Shown: piece by piece, positions 1 through 12,457 of the stretch
How positions within the stretch are numbered: position 1 is the stretch's first letter
Layout of the letters: every line of letters starts with the position of its first letter
From: Tanypteryx hageni
Lineage: Eukaryota; Arthropoda; Insecta; Odonata; Petaluridae
Direction of reading: 5' to 3'
Assembly: GCA_028673005.1 (NCBI GenBank)
Contig: CM054113.1
Location: forward strand, 208,621,504 to 208,685,503
Length of the DNA stretch: 64,000 nt
Position numbers and translations under genes: made by a program
Notes under the pieces: generated by a model
The model's database searches: none
The model's input: the letters and a program-made list of their open reading frames with translations, nothing else
What the model was told of the DNA's origin: nothing

Positions 1-1200
1 AGCCTCCGGAGTTGGAGCCAGCGGCCACCGCCGCCCTACCGCAGCCCATCGCGCCCTCCGAAACGCGCAACGACGGCGGCTCGCTCAGCCGTCCCTCCAC
101 GGTCGGTGCCGAAGACGAGAGGACTTTGCCTCCGCCGCCGCCCCACTTCCGTTCGACCCGTGCACCTGTCGGTCCCCTCCTCACCACCCACCATTACCCC
201 CTCTCCTTTCCCCTTCTCCCCTCCACTCATCCCGCTCCCCTTAACCTCGCATCCCTTCCCCTCACTCGCTACCATCTCTGCACGCCCTAAACTCCATTTA
301 CCGCCCTCTCCCATCCTCCCGCCGGCCCACATCCCCGCAATGCGCCGTTCTCCATTCGCGCCCCTCCCCCCACCCGCACTGCCCCCCCGTGAGAATATTA
401 TGCAGGCGCCCCCTTCCTAGGATTTACTGACCACCGCGAAACTATGGAAACGGAGAGGCGGCTATCCGACGCCCGTCGCTTCCGTCCGTTCTGTCCGGGC
501 GCCTCTTTAACAAGGCCTCCGGAAAATACCATCGACGGAGAGAAATATTGGGAGAAAATATAAAGAAAGAGGATAAAGAAAGGTGTCCATTTTGTGAAAT
601 AAGGGGAGAAAGAGAGGGGAGAAACGCTCCCTCCGAGGGCATTTCTATGCACGTACGAAATGAGATGAGCCAAGAGCCGCCGTGGGAGAGAGAGAGAGAG
701 AGAAAGAAAGGGGGAATTGATGGGGAAGGATTGTTATATGCGAGGCGGGTGTCGGAGGGAAGGCGGCGTTGGAGGGGGAGGTGTGGGTGAGAAAGGGGGG
801 AGTGGGAGGGGAAGAAAAAGGGCTCCTGCTGTTGAAACATCGCCGGAGTGGCAACAAGTGAGGAGGCAGTGTGGGAGAGGAAGGAGCTATGGCGTCGTCA
901 CCCATGAGAGAGTCTTTCTCTCACTCCACCTCACTCCCCCGCCCTCCTACCGCGATGAAGGAGGAGGAGCGGGGGGCGGAGGGGAGGGCGGATGCGATCG
1001 CCCCACCTGCCCCCTGGCGTGGGGCGAGCGCAACTAAGAGAAAGAGAGAGAGGTGGGGGAGGCGATGTCGGCAGAAGATATGGCGGAGGAAAAAGAGGAG
1101 GCCACACATCGCAGGCGTCGCTTCCGGTTCTCAAGAGGTATTGGATGTACCTACGGGAAGTGGAGGCCCTTATTCCGAAAGCGCCGGGTAATATGCAAGC
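1..1200. other. CpG-rich, purine/pyrimidine-biased region without a supported gene
   Basis: The first 400 bases are pyrimidine-rich with many CpGs, and about 540-1130 is strongly purine-rich on the + strand with GA runs (for example near 690-710). Overlapping ORFs of 60-130 codons occur on both strands, but they are low-complexity translations (Pro/Ser on one strand, Arg/Gly/Glu on the other) with no recognisable domain. It may be a CpG-rich promoter or untranslated exon; no splice structure could be established. Confidence 0.5.
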
Positions 1201-1209
1201 ATAATCGCA

Positions 1210-1242
1210 CGCCTATTATATATATTTATATATATATATATA
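1210..1242. repeat. AT microsatellite
   Basis: Short imperfect TA/TTA run a little upstream of the longer AT array. Confidence 0.8.
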
Positions 1243-1338
1243 AAAGATTTGAAGAGGACAGCGGAAAATAGGAGTATATGGAGAACCAGGTTTAACCACG
1301 AATAATCACGGACCTGTCCACGGACAGACTACCTAAGA

Positions 1339-1340
1339 TG

Positions 1341-1399
<59 letters not shown>
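1339..1399. repeat. (AT)n microsatellite
   Basis: About 60 bases of nearly perfect AT dinucleotide, self-complementary and likely length-polymorphic. Confidence 0.95.
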
Positions 1400-1402
<3 letters not shown>

Positions 1403-3198
1403 AAAATGTGTTTGTTATAGATATAAACACTTCGTTTTTTGCAAAAAAAGGCTATTTAGAAAAATAATTGTCTTAATGAACAGAAGCTCAAATACAGCTC
1501 AATAATCCAATTATTTGACAGTATAAAAAAACGACAGCGCCAAACACTTTGAAATGTGTCCATTCGGAAAGGAAGAGTTTTTTTGTGATAGAGGGGAACG
1601 GATACGGAATTGGGTTCCTTCGGGGGGAGAGGAAACGGAGGAAGAGAGGGGCGGTTGTGGAGAAGGGGGGGAAGCTACGGGAGGGTGAGCAGAAGGGATG
1701 TAAGCGGGTTAGTGCGCCTCACCCCTCTCTTTCGCGGCCGTCGATGATAATCGCCCAACGTCCTAACCGTTCCCAACAGGTGCATAATTTCAAAAAATGC
1801 GTTCAAATTCTAAAAGTTTCCGCTGGAATACCGTTGATTTTTGGCTCGTCCGAGTGGAAGGATTTCGTATTTTTTCCGGAGTCGTTTTTCCAGGAATAAA
1901 GGACTGTTCATTTATTACGGCGAGTCATAGCCATAGCAAGGAGAGGAAGCTGTCGCGCGTTGCCAGGTTATTACTTAGTTTTTATGACTCATTATTCCGG
2001 AGTAATATAAGAGCGAGGTGAACACTTTCTCAGAGAACGGGAAGGGAGCAAAGAAGCCGGGTGAGAGCAACATAACAAATTTCCAAGAGCGCAAGGTGCA
2101 CGTGGTAAAGAAACTGCAATAAAGAGACAATGAAATGCGGGTCGGGTATTTTTTATAAGATTTAATTTATGAAATCATTACCGTCTGTTGCTGTGATTAA
2201 CCATTTGGGAAAGCGAACGGTGACCAAAGCATGTTGCAGCAGAAGTGCTCAAAGGAAAAAAATATCAATTTATCCGTATTTCTGTCGCGATTCCAATGCT
2301 ACTTTATTTTAAAAATTTTCCTATCTTGAGTTTTTTATGAGTTGAAATTTACAAGCAATCGATGATACATATTGTATGTATTTTTTATAGAAAATTCACT
2401 CTTTCGCCCATTGGATTCAGGCTATATTTCAGCTATAATTAACATTTCAAAGATTAAACAGTACAGACAATATTTTACTAATGTAGGTATATTTTCCTGA
2501 TCCAGAAAACGAATAATATTTATTTTCACTGTGTATTACCGTACTCATTCTCTTTATATTTAACGCTTACCTCATATTTCCTCGTCTTAAAAAACGAGTA
2601 AGAAATAAAATAAATTTTAGATCTTCAGGATTCTTTGACCTACAGAATAGAATTAGTAAATACGTGAAATGATTAATCGATATTGCAATGAGGAATATAC
2701 TCACTGTTCATAATATCTAATTCCTGCTGAAATCGAGACTCATTCCAACAAAACGTGCCTTTTTGGCAGATAAGCAAATTAATAGTAAACTGATTGAAAG
2801 TCTCAAGCACTGAACACAATGGCAAGGCGCACGGCTACAATTATTTATTTTTTCTTCATTGACTGGTGTAAAGATGCTATAGGACAGACCCGAAAGTTTT
2901 TCTTAATTAAACAAACATTCATAATAACATACTTTTGCTCCAATATGTCTGCACTAATCGCGGAATAATTGCATACAAAAACGCTTTATAATCTACCCAA
3001 ATACACTTCTATCAGTAAGTGGCATTAAGTAATTATGTAGGTAAAGACAAAGAAAAAATTTCCTGCTCCATCTATAAAACCCAATAAGTTCCTTCTTTGG
3101 TGTCAATTAAATTTCAAAGATTATTGATGCTATAAAATATCTAATAATTTTCCTAGAGACATTTTTAGACCCGTTTTTGCAACAATATGAACCTTCGT
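1400..3198. other. Intergenic DNA, no gene seen
   Basis: A moderately CpG-rich patch (about 1540-2100) is followed by plain AT-rich DNA. Two overlapping ORFs at 1549-2021 have no recognisable domain and I do not support them as genes. Confidence 0.5.
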
Positions 3199-3940
3199 TC
3201 AATTTTTAACCTATTTTCCAGAATGGAAATAGGCTTATAGTTTTTTCGTTGTGCCTGTCTGTCTGCCTGTCCGTCTGTCTGTCTGTCCGTCTGTCTGTCT
3301 GTCTGTCTATCCGTCCCTCCTATTCACTTTTGAACCAATACACCGATTTTCATAAAACTTGGTGAAAATCTCTTGCTACATGGGCCGAGCTCCCGAGGAT
3401 AGTTTTTGTTGCGAAGATTGAAGTCCCGCGTTCGATTCCAGGAACTGCCCTTCCCATTTGATTTACATGGGAAATCTGAAATCCATCGTGCAGGATAATT
3501 TTATTTTGCACATTAAAATGTCTTAGAATTGTAATATCGGAGCGAGTTTTGTACTATTCTCTAAGGAAAGGAATGTAGATTCTAATTTTTATCGTAGAAT
3601 TTGGTTTATCGGTTGTATTTCTTAGAATTTGCGTAGATACTGGCGATTTTGCAGGTTTTATCACTCATTGCGAGAGTGTTGCCATAGCAACAACTATTGT
3701 TGGACTAATATTCGGTACATTCTAATACGTAAACGCGTTATTTTTGCCGCACAAATACTCGTGATTAATTTAATAATCCGTTCGAATGTATTTTTAGTAT
3801 TTTATAACACCAAATTATGAAATTTGGGAACACAAAGAGCTACATATCCGCGATGACTTTAAAGCTATTAAAGCCAATATAAGTATTAAATAAATGAGTA
3901 AATGGAAAGTAGGCACCATAAGTTCTGTTTGGATCATCTT
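3199..3940 (+). repeat. Interspersed repeat family A, copy 1
   Basis: About 740-bp dispersed repeat. It starts with a palindrome (CTATTTTCCAGAATGGAAATAGG-like, about 3208-3230, perfect hairpin arms), then a GTCT/GTCC-rich tract (3251-3310), then a unique body that ends in a stretch shared with copy 2 (AAGTTCTGTTTGGATCATCTT). Copy 2 is at 12458-13141 and a diverged copy 3 at about 41857-42545. A GTTCGATTCC string near 3432 resembles a pol III B box, but no tRNA fold was found. No coding potential or clear target-site duplication was seen, so the class is unresolved (SINE-like, Helitron-like or a hairpin-ended MITE). Confidence 0.8.
3251..3310 (+). repeat. (GTCT)n microsatellite inside family A
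   Basis: Imperfect GTCT/GTCC tetranucleotide run of about 60 bases. A shorter version stands at the same place in copy 2 (about 12505-12526), so it is an ancestral part of the repeat that has expanded here. Confidence 0.9.
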
Positions 3941-3943
3941 TTT

Positions 3944-4759
3944 ACTTTCTCATATACGTAGTATATTGAGAAAGTATGGTAATCGTGAAAACATTCGACT
4001 TCGAGATTTTGATGGAAATACACGTTTTAGGTGTCCCTAAGTCCATAAAAGTGGTTTTCGCCATGCCGTCTGTCTGCCTGTTTGTTCGCCGTTCTGGAGC
4101 CCAAACGCGTACATTAAATTAAATGATATCTCGTATTTATGCAGATCCTTTTTCATAAAAATATTCCACAAGTTTATTCTTGGCGATTTTTAGAAAAATT
4201 TGATTCACTCAAAAATGGCTCCATAGAATTTGATTAAAATCAATCCAATTGTAGAACCTAATGTCACAAATAATACTGCGTAAGCCATATTTCTAAAAAA
4301 ATCACCATATGGCGTCCAGTGACATTAAAATGTACACTAAACTACCTTACCTAAGCCCTATGACGTCACGCCTCCGCCGCGATCCACTCAAAACCTTACT
4401 ACAGCCTTGCGATTAAACTAAATCGAATGTTATCTCATATTTGTGAATAATATCATTCATAAAAGACATTCTGAAGAGATGAACGGTATTGCGCAAAATT
4501 TAAGGGTACTTTATTCTTGGATATTTTTAAACAAAATTCGATTTACTCAAAAATGGCTATAAGGATTTTGATTAAAATTCATCCAATCGTACAGCCTGAT
4601 GTCACAAATAGTACTAACTAAGCTATATATCCCAAAAAATGACTAAATATCGATCAGTAGCATTAAAATATACACTAAACTACGGTTAACATTGAATTAT
4701 AAGCGTTTTTCTTTTACAAGCGTACAGTGGACCAACCACATATACGTATATGAGAAAGT
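3944..4759. mobile_element. Non-autonomous TIR element (MITE), 816 bp
   Basis: Perfect 17-bp terminal inverted repeats: ACTTTCTCATATACGTA at 3944-3960 and its reverse complement at 4743-4759. The interior has two diverged direct repeats (about 4110-4345 and 4415-4685), each with a TCAAAAATGGCT core and ending in TACACTAAACTAC. There is no transposase ORF. It abuts the 3' end of family A copy 1. The target-site duplication is not resolvable (at most a short T run), so the superfamily is open. Confidence 0.8.
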
Positions 4760-5020
4760 TTGTGCAATGTATATTGCGCCGTTTATTTTCAATAGTGTTT
4801 TTAAGTTAAATTACTTCAAAAATCTGGTGTTTAAAAATTGGAACACAACGGCTGTAATGCAGTTTATATTGGACAGACGGGAAGAAATTTCCTCATCAGA
4901 AAAACTGAGCGTAAAAATATTTTGGTAATAATTCCTACGAGTCTCATTTCGAAAAGCACCTTCTTCTGAATAAGTATTCCTCATCTTTCACGCCGAAAAT
5001 CCTACACATAACTACCTTAT

Positions 5021-5062
5021 TTACCCGAATCCAAGATGACCTCGAATCTAAGACGACCCCCC
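5021..5062 (-). mobile_element. Degenerate terminal repeat of a pogo-like element
   Basis: ACCTTATTTACCCGAATCC and the following GACC/AAGACGACC resemble the CCGTATCTGCCCGAATA termini of the element at 49111-50359. It is probably the 3' end of the transposase remnant on the minus strand at 5700-5880; the hAT MITE at 5209-5691 lies between them. Confidence 0.45.
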
Positions 5063-5200
5063 TTTTTCTGAACTGTCAAAACAAATTACATATGCTTCCT
5101 GCAAATATTAAAAATTCCGCAAAACTAGCAAAAATTTTCCTTAGGTGCCACAATTTTCTTGTATATCATATGTCTTTATATTACAACAGCCATCATCACC

Positions 5201-5699
5201 CTCTATGCCAGGGGTGCACAACATACGGCCCGAGTGCCAAATTTGACCCGCCGACACATTTTGTGTGGCTCGGCAGGATTTAACTCAGTTGGTGCTTTCC
5301 TTTTCCATAAAAAATACAAGTAAAATTTGCTATGGATATTTATCGCGTGTGTGAGCAAACATTCTCTCTTATAAAATTAAACAAAGCTCCATTACGCTCG
5401 GCACTGAAAGATCAGAGTTTAAGAGACATTCTAAGAACAGTAACTACCAGCATTACTCCGAATATAAGTGGAATACCGAGAAAAAAACGGTACAACATCT
5501 CCCATTAAGTAAATTGTATTTGTTTGTCACCTCATTTTTTGTCGCATAAAAATTGCATGTAAAAGTTTTCACAGTAATTACTGAATCTGCAATAGTATAC
5601 TTAAATTGTACAAAACTTTCATAGCGTGGCCCGCCTAGGTCCAATAAAGTTCGATTTTGGCCCGTGTCAACTTTAGAGTTGAGCACCTCTGCTCTATGC
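5201..5699. mobile_element. hAT-type MITE with perfect 8-bp target-site duplication
   Basis: The element at 5209-5691 starts CAGGGGTGCACAAC and ends GAGCACCTCTG, flanked on both sides by CTCTATGC (5201-5208 and 5692-5699). An 8-bp duplication and CAG...CTG ends are hallmarks of hAT elements. It is 483 bp, with no transposase. The terminal sequence (GGGTGCACAACATACGGCCCG) is of a widespread hAT style. Confidence 0.92.
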
Positions 5700-5880
5700 T
5701 CTCTTCATCATTGTCCTCACTCTCACTATCTTTATCACTCCGAACTTTGTCCGTAGACTCCCACAAAACATCATCTTCACTTCCATCCATGGAATTGGAT
5801 AAGTAGCACTTCTTAAATGCACTTAAATTACCTCAATATTTATCTTTTGCCATGATGCCTTGATTCATTGTCAGAGCATT
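5700..5880 (-). pseudogene. Pogo/Tigger-like transposase, C-terminal remnant
   Basis: The minus strand reads AFKKCYLSNSMDGSEDDVLW followed by an acidic Ser/Asp/Glu-rich tail. A conserved SFKKCGISNxxDGxEDD-type stretch followed by an acidic end is typical of the C terminus of pogo/Tigger (CENP-B-like DDE) transposases. Upstream sequence has stops, so only the tail is readable. The hAT MITE at 5209-5691 is inserted immediately downstream on the coding strand. This identification is from family memory, not a search. Confidence 0.6.
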
Positions 5881-5934
5881 GAAATAGTAGGTTTCTTTAG
5901 GTTTCCTTTTGGTATTAGCGCAGTGGTGCCCAAC

Positions 5935-8870
5935 CTTTTACCTAAAGTGCACCTTTTTCATTGACAGTATAAATAGATGGCATGTGGAAGAAAACTGGAG
6001 TTTCATCAGCATTACCTTATCTCCACATGATCACCCATTTTAAGGTTTAGAGTGACGTATTTAAAAGGAATGTAAGACAAAAGCACAAATAATTTATGGC
6101 GTAAAACTGTTGAATGGGGAAATCCCGGTTAATTACGCCGTCATTTGTTTTGGCATCTGCAAAATGACATTCGCCAATAGACAAGGAAAGTTTAGTTCAC
6201 TTTTGGGAATCGTTCGCGTAATAATTGTTCACTGAACCTGTATAACGCTCACTCGTGCATAACGCGCATAACACTCTTACTGTCCGCGCCAAAAGTATGT
6301 GGACTCGAGTTTGCAGCTTAATATTTTTTTTTATTATTATTATTATATATATTTACAATGCAATTGGGCACCTGGCCCGGTGGCAAAGTTACAAAAGTTT
6401 AGCTCAAAAACGGCTCATGGGATTTTCGTGCAAGGCATATCAGCATGTAGATAAATTATTTCTACGTTAAATACAGGTAATGCAGAATTTTTAGAAAGAT
6501 TTTTAGATTGAGAATGAAAAATGGCCCCCTTTTTTTAGCGTTGCGGTGGCTGGCATCACTTTGACGGTCTGTAATGACAGAACGGGATATTCAAATAGAA
6601 GGAAATTTTAATAGAATGTGTGTTGTAGTCTTTTTATTACGTATGCTTAATCTCAATTGTTTAACTATATTAGTTTACGGTGTTTTATTCAATTTATGAG
6701 ACCGTGTTTTCTCCGCAAGTATGGAGGCACGCGACCCAGACTGTCGTCTTCCTCTCAAAATTTCTATTGCGAATCAATTAATGCCATAAATTTGAAATGG
6801 ACATAATATTTTATACAGAATTTTATATTTGCTGAAATTGAAAGCGAGGCACATGTTCCACGAGTTCCCATGTGTAATGCGCACTCGTGCATAACGCGCA
6901 GCAGTGATTAATGAGTGATTCCAGTGAATTGATTCTTCAAAAATTATTACTCACGCTTGCTTTTTAATGAATATATATAAAGATATTTTAACATCCTTGA
7001 AAAAACAAAATAAATATAGTAGAATAAAAGAAAATCATATTCTAAGCAACTGGTATCATTCTATGATAGGAATGTGGAATTTTAAATCCGTATCTTAAAA
7101 ATTCATTCCTTATAGATATCGCACACTAAGAACTTCCGTGGAACTACATGAAAAAACACTGACTAAGGCGCACGTTGTACATGAGACTTAAGGGTAGTTT
7201 ATAAGCTGCTTTTCTTCCCCTTCTTTTGTTTCTTATTGTCTATATAAACCCTTGATGTTACAATTTGGTCACCTGAGGATGGCGATAGCTCGTTGGAATC
7301 GGTGTTGTTTTAATGACTGTTGAGAAAATTGTAAAAGTTTTAAAATAAATTTGGATTTTTATACAAATAAATTTATTTCGGTAAAAAGACTTCAAAACCT
7401 AAAATGGAAGAGTTAACCTTAAAGTAGAGGAAGTCATATATCAATATAAAAAGATAAATGAGCTTATGTTATTTCGAATTAATGACCACTACAAGGATTA
7501 GGACGCATAAATATATTATTTGTTTATTTAGTTAACATTGCAAGAAAGCCATAAGCCTGGTGGCAAGGAAATAGTAGAAAATATATAAAACAATGTCACA
7601 CATACATTACACAAAATATTAAAACATACAGTATCCAATAAACACATAAAGTAAATAAAATGATGCATGTCTAATAAGAAAAATAACACATGGCAATGAA
7701 AAATCCGTGGTATTAAGTTAAAAAGTACTTAATCAATGTAACCTTTTAGCAACCGGAGTTGAGAGTTTTCAAGTTTCATTTAGGAAGTTGCAAAAACACA
7801 CTCATGAACTTTGTCTTCAATACCATTAAAAATTCATTTCAAATTTGCCTATTTTTGTTTGGCAGGGAATAAATGAGGAAGAAATGTCTAAAAGCACTAC
7901 TGAAGGGTGCAAATCAAATTATCGCATTAGATCTTATAATTGCAAAAGTCGGCGTATATACAATCATGATGATTGGATAATCTGTCTTTCGCGTGAGAAG
8001 ACAAGTTTTATTCCTTAGAATTAAACAAATTGTATTCGATATTGGCCGAAATGTCTAGCATAAATACATTTGAGGGTAATAACAAGCTCGTCATAAAATA
8101 CTAACTAGTTATTATTTTCAATGTGACGGTATTAATATGGAAGGATTTTGAGATGTTATACAAATTTGTAGAGCGTTATTAAAATTTTAATATTCAAATT
8201 CAAATCATCCATTGCTTTGATAACATCTGCATAGTAAGACAAAATGTGCCATAGAATTACAGCTGCATCCTATTGTTATAACTATATTTTTTTAAATATT
8301 TTGAATAGGAAATATATCAGGAGATTTTAACGCCTAACTTTTGTCATTCACTGTCCTGAAAAGTGCTTAGTAATGAAATGCGCATTCCATGTATATGAAT
8401 TGCTCAAGTATAGTGTTTGATCAGGAGGTTACAGTTAATATAATCCATTTGGAGCGCTATTACTAGATTCGCCTGCAAATTACAATCCAAACAATCACAT
8501 ATTTCTATTAAAGAAATTTCGTGGTATAATTGGTGATGCTATGGAAAATGTCAATAAAAACATTTTTACCGTTCTTCGACTTGTAATAAAGGCGTGGAAG
8601 TTAAGAACGACTGCCATTGTTCTCTGCCAACCCTAAGCAAGTTGTAAATTACCGAGTAAATTCCTAATAATTAAATTATTACGAAAAACGTTCCGTTGGC
8701 CGTTTTCATCATGGCGTCAATGGGATCATTTGTGCCTCTAAAAAGTCTGCATTCCAGAGACGTTAAGTAAGTGTATTGCGATCGCCGTCCGACATTTAAA
8801 AAAATAATACAAAACAACAGTCGGGTTACATCCGGTGTGTTCACCTGTTAACTTGCATCGCACGCATCAA
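5935..8870. other. AT-rich intergenic DNA, no gene seen
   Basis: Mostly AT-rich with TTA/TTAT runs at 6325-6355. A hAT-like single end (CAGTGGTGCCCAACC, near 5921) has no partner. A CCTGAGGATGGCG motif at about 7272 resembles the ends of Penelope-type elements but lacks the full core. No ORF above 80 codons with recognisable content. Confidence 0.5.
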
Positions 8871-8879
8871 ACCTTTTAG

Positions 8880-9720
8880 GTAAAACAGAATCAAAAAACG
8901 GACCTTCGTGAGTTCGTTACCACCTTCCGCTGCTATGGCCCCCACGCACCAGTGCGGGGGCCGGAACGGAGGCAGCAGCTGACGCGGTGCGGAGGTGCGT
9001 CGGCTGACGACTCACGAGATTCGACAACACGTAGCGATTCGCTCAGAGAGCTTGATTTCCCATTGTTGGTCACGGGGCAACCAAGCGTAGCAAGAAACTC
9101 AAAAGATAAGAAAATCACCGCAGGCGTTTTACTATGAGAAGACGGCGAACGAAACGAGAACGAATTCATTTTCATTCCGGAGAGGCCGAAAGGACGCGTC
9201 GAAGCGCGCTCGATTCGCGACGTATAATTACGTCGTCAATCGACGCGAAGAGCGGCGCTTCCTCGAAACCGCATGGTTTCGATCGCATTTCGGCGGAAAC
9301 GCGACGCGCGTCCCGCGAGTGTTTTGTTTTTGTTTTGTTCTTCGTTCAAAAAGATGGCGGCAATTATCAAAACGTGTCGAGACGACCGCAGAACCAACTC
9401 GGAGGAATCGCCGGAGAGGAAGGCCGGAGGAAGCGCGATTCACGGCGGGGAGGCGAAGATCAGAATGTCAATGAGCAGCTGTTTTGGGAGGGACTTTATT
9501 CGGCTGAAACCGAAGGCGTAGGTGAGAGAGAGAGAGAGAAAGAGGGAGAGTGAGCTGTCGACACGTAACGGGACGAAGAATCGACGCAACGCGATGCAGA
9601 GTTCCCGACCGGTTTGAGGCGAAGGGCAATGCTTGAAGAGCTGTCTCCCTCTCTCTCTCTTTACCTCTCTCACTCTCTCCCTCTCAATCTCTCTCTCTTT
9701 TCCTCTTGCCTTTAAAAGTG
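8880..9720. promoter_or_regulatory. Candidate CpG-rich promoter/regulatory region with YY1/Pho-like site and GAGA runs
   Basis: CpG density rises sharply against AT-rich flanks. AAGATGGCGGC at 9351-9361 matches the YY1/Pho-type consensus, which in many animal genes sits at the start codon or in the 5' UTR. GAGA runs follow at about 9522-9550 and the complementary CTCT runs at 9646-9712. The ATG inside the motif opens a 55-codon ORF (9354-9521) without a recognisable domain; a GTGAGA donor-like sequence overlaps its end. It could be a first exon, an enhancer or a Polycomb-type element; which gene it serves is unknown. Confidence 0.4.
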
Positions 9721-12457
9721 ACGGGGGACGATATTTACCAAATTAACCAATAAGATTTAAATTCTAATGCACCACGAATAAGACGAGATGGTCTGGTTTA
9801 TTTTTAGACCGGCGTACTTTTATTAGAATGGCGACGGTCCTTCCTCTTAATGGTATCGTTAATGTTAAGGTGTTCCTCGACAACTTTTCGGCTGTAGACA
9901 ATAAACTTTTCGACGCCTCCGACGACGCCTCGGCCTCGTCCTCTTGCCCGCCTTTCCTCTCCGAAGAATTTACGGAGTTCGTTTGTGGAGGGCTTTCTTT
10001 TTTAAAAGTCAGGAATTCGAAATGAGTTTCCCATACGTGATCGGGATTAGTGACTCTTTATAGCTCGAAGATAATATGATGGGTCGTGTTACGAGCGCCA
10101 CAAGTTATGTTCTTTTATTGATACGGAAATTAAGGCATGTTAAGGTAGCCAAGAGCGGGAGAAAACAAAAAATTGCGGTAAATACGTCAATGTCAAAAGT
10201 CTTTGTAAAAAAAAGAACCGTGTGGCTTGTGTCAAAACGAAAGAGCCGACGCTCCTTTTATGATGGAAATGGAACGCACATTTTCTTTCGAACTATCCAG
10301 ATCGCTTTTAACCGTCTCAAGATGCTTGGTAAACCAACGGAGAGTGGGTACATTGAATGAGTTTGAGAGCGGAGGGAGGAAACCTGAGAGGGAAATGGAA
10401 AAGCGACCAACGAAAGGGTGGAGGAAAAAAGTAGTTGGTGCAGGTTATAAAATTCAAAATAAAAGTTAATAGTTTGTCCCGCTAAAAATAAAGAGCATGG
10501 GTGCATAAATTTCAAGCATATTCTTCCTCTTTTTTTCTTTTCCTGGAGTCGTATAGACGCTCCTGAATGCAGTTTCATTGCATCCCCGTTCTACAAGGCT
10601 AGCCGTAAACCTTACCACAAGATTTCCTGGTGCCACAAACAAACAAGAGAAAAACAACACCGACAGCTTTTATGACGTTGCTGATTGAGCAGCATTAAAA
10701 TGTGATACCGTTAGGAGTGGTTTGATTCACGTTTCGCCAAAAGTTTGGAATTAAAGTTGTTGCAGTTTTGTTAACAAAAGTTGATTAGTTTGTGCTTTAA
10801 TTGACCTGACAATCAGCCTAATAATTCACATGAAAGAAACAAGCGTACGAACTGTTTTAATCCAAAGTGTTTGTTAAGAAACTAGAAAATGAGTCCTAAA
10901 GTAGAGAGGACGTGCAATAAATGATGGGGGCTTGTGATAATTTGACGATAATTTGATACTTCCTTTGAGCTATATAATAAAAATTCACTCGCAAAGAACT
11001 ATTTTCTTCATATTCATTAAAAATCACTAAATAGTATTTTTGCATCACTAATATCTGAAATTTCAAGAAAAGGTAAAAAAACCTACGGTAATGATGATAA
11101 GCTTTCTTAAACTCAGTCTCAGTTCGAAAAAAATTCCTTGAATCTCGGGTTGTTTACCAACTGCTCACTTAATCTAAGAGTTGAAAACGGCCAAAAAAAT
11201 AACGCAGAGAAATATTGCAGCCACTAAAGAATGCACACGAAAAAGAAAAAAAGTTGTTTTTCCCGGAAACGAAGAAATAAAATGAGATAACTTAAAAGCT
11301 CCTCTTCATTCACTCAAAAAGATTTGAATAAATAGATATTCGAGAGAGGGTTTTTCCATTGATATAGAATGATCTTCTGCTAGTTTTTTCGAACAGGTTC
11401 CCTGTTCTAATCTTTAAAACTATCGATTACATAAAACTAGGAAAACTAACGCTAGCAATTAAAGTCTCATCGTGAAAGTTGTAAAAGAGATTTCATCTAC
11501 CTTTTTAAATAAGCTGATAGGAATGAAAGGCTAAAATTTGACGACAATACGCCTTTCTAATCAATTGTTCCACATCCGTAAGTTTCAAACTACTAGTTTA
11601 TTAAAAATAATCCATTTTACTTCGAAATATTATCGGAGATTTTATTTCTGACTTATAATTTATAAGCTAAGCTCGTAATACTTCGTAGTACGTGATCTTT
11701 TTTTACGTAATTAGGTGTTTTCCTTTTTAAAAGAAGAGAAAGTTTTTTAAATCGTTTCCTCCATTATCTCTTTTCTCCATTACCGGAGTGTGAGTTAACA
11801 CCTCGATGAGGTGAAAGGGCGTGTGAACCGCAGGAATGTCTCGAGCGACGTCGGCTGTAGTAAAATGCTCCGGCGTGGGCGCTTTCTTCCCGTAAGGTCG
11901 TCCGGGAGAGAAAGATTAGATCGAGAGAGATCCCAGAGAGGAGAAGAGAGCTGGGAATCGCCAGAAAAAAAAACGCGGAAAAAGGAACTAACGCGTCAAC
12001 TATCGCACAATGGACTATGACGCAAATGAAAAAGTGGATAAATTGAAATGGCAATGAACCGGGCAAATCGCCAAAAGAGCGGACCGCCTATGGACCGAAG
12101 AATTCCAAGAAGGTATTCTGAGAGATAGGAAGTGAAAACAATTAAAGACGCGACATATGTTTAGTCGAAGCAACGGACAAAAACGCTCGCGTAACGCTGA
12201 CGATGGCATGGACGGATATATCGATGGATTCATTTCTCCCGTTTCTAAATAAATAAACTCTTTTCGATGCGAGGGTGTTTAATCAAAGTTGGTGCAATTA
12301 AACGTAAAAATGAAAATTTGGCTGATCCGACAATTTTTAAGTTTTCGTGAGCAAAAATTAAACAAGAAGAACAATCATTGATAAGATTATGGAGCAAAAT
12401 TAAAATTATCTGAGTTCTTAGTTATTATATCATCCGTCTATCTCCCTTAAATGTTAT
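9721..12457. other. Intergenic DNA, no gene seen
   Basis: AT-rich DNA with a moderately CpG-rich patch at about 9830-10020 and another at 11780-12240. ORFs at 9828-10025, 10076-10469 and 11764-12233 show no domain and overlap on both strands. Confidence 0.45.

Noticed and set aside
3251..3310. CRISPR-like regular repeat
   Set aside because: It is a GTCT tetranucleotide microsatellite without spacers; no other regularly spaced repeats were seen.
3425..3445. GTTCGATTCC in family A as a tRNA B box
   Set aside because: No A box at a proper distance and no cloverleaf; chance or very old relic.
7266..7310. CCTGAGGATGGCG...GGAATCGG, hammerhead-like string
   Set aside because: Lacks the GAAA box and a stable helix II; the resemblance to Penelope ends is only in the CUGANGA part.
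9354..9521. 55-codon ORF beginning in AAGATGGCGGC
   Set aside because: No recognisable protein; the ATG is explained by the YY1/Pho-like motif. Kept only as part of a candidate regulatory region.
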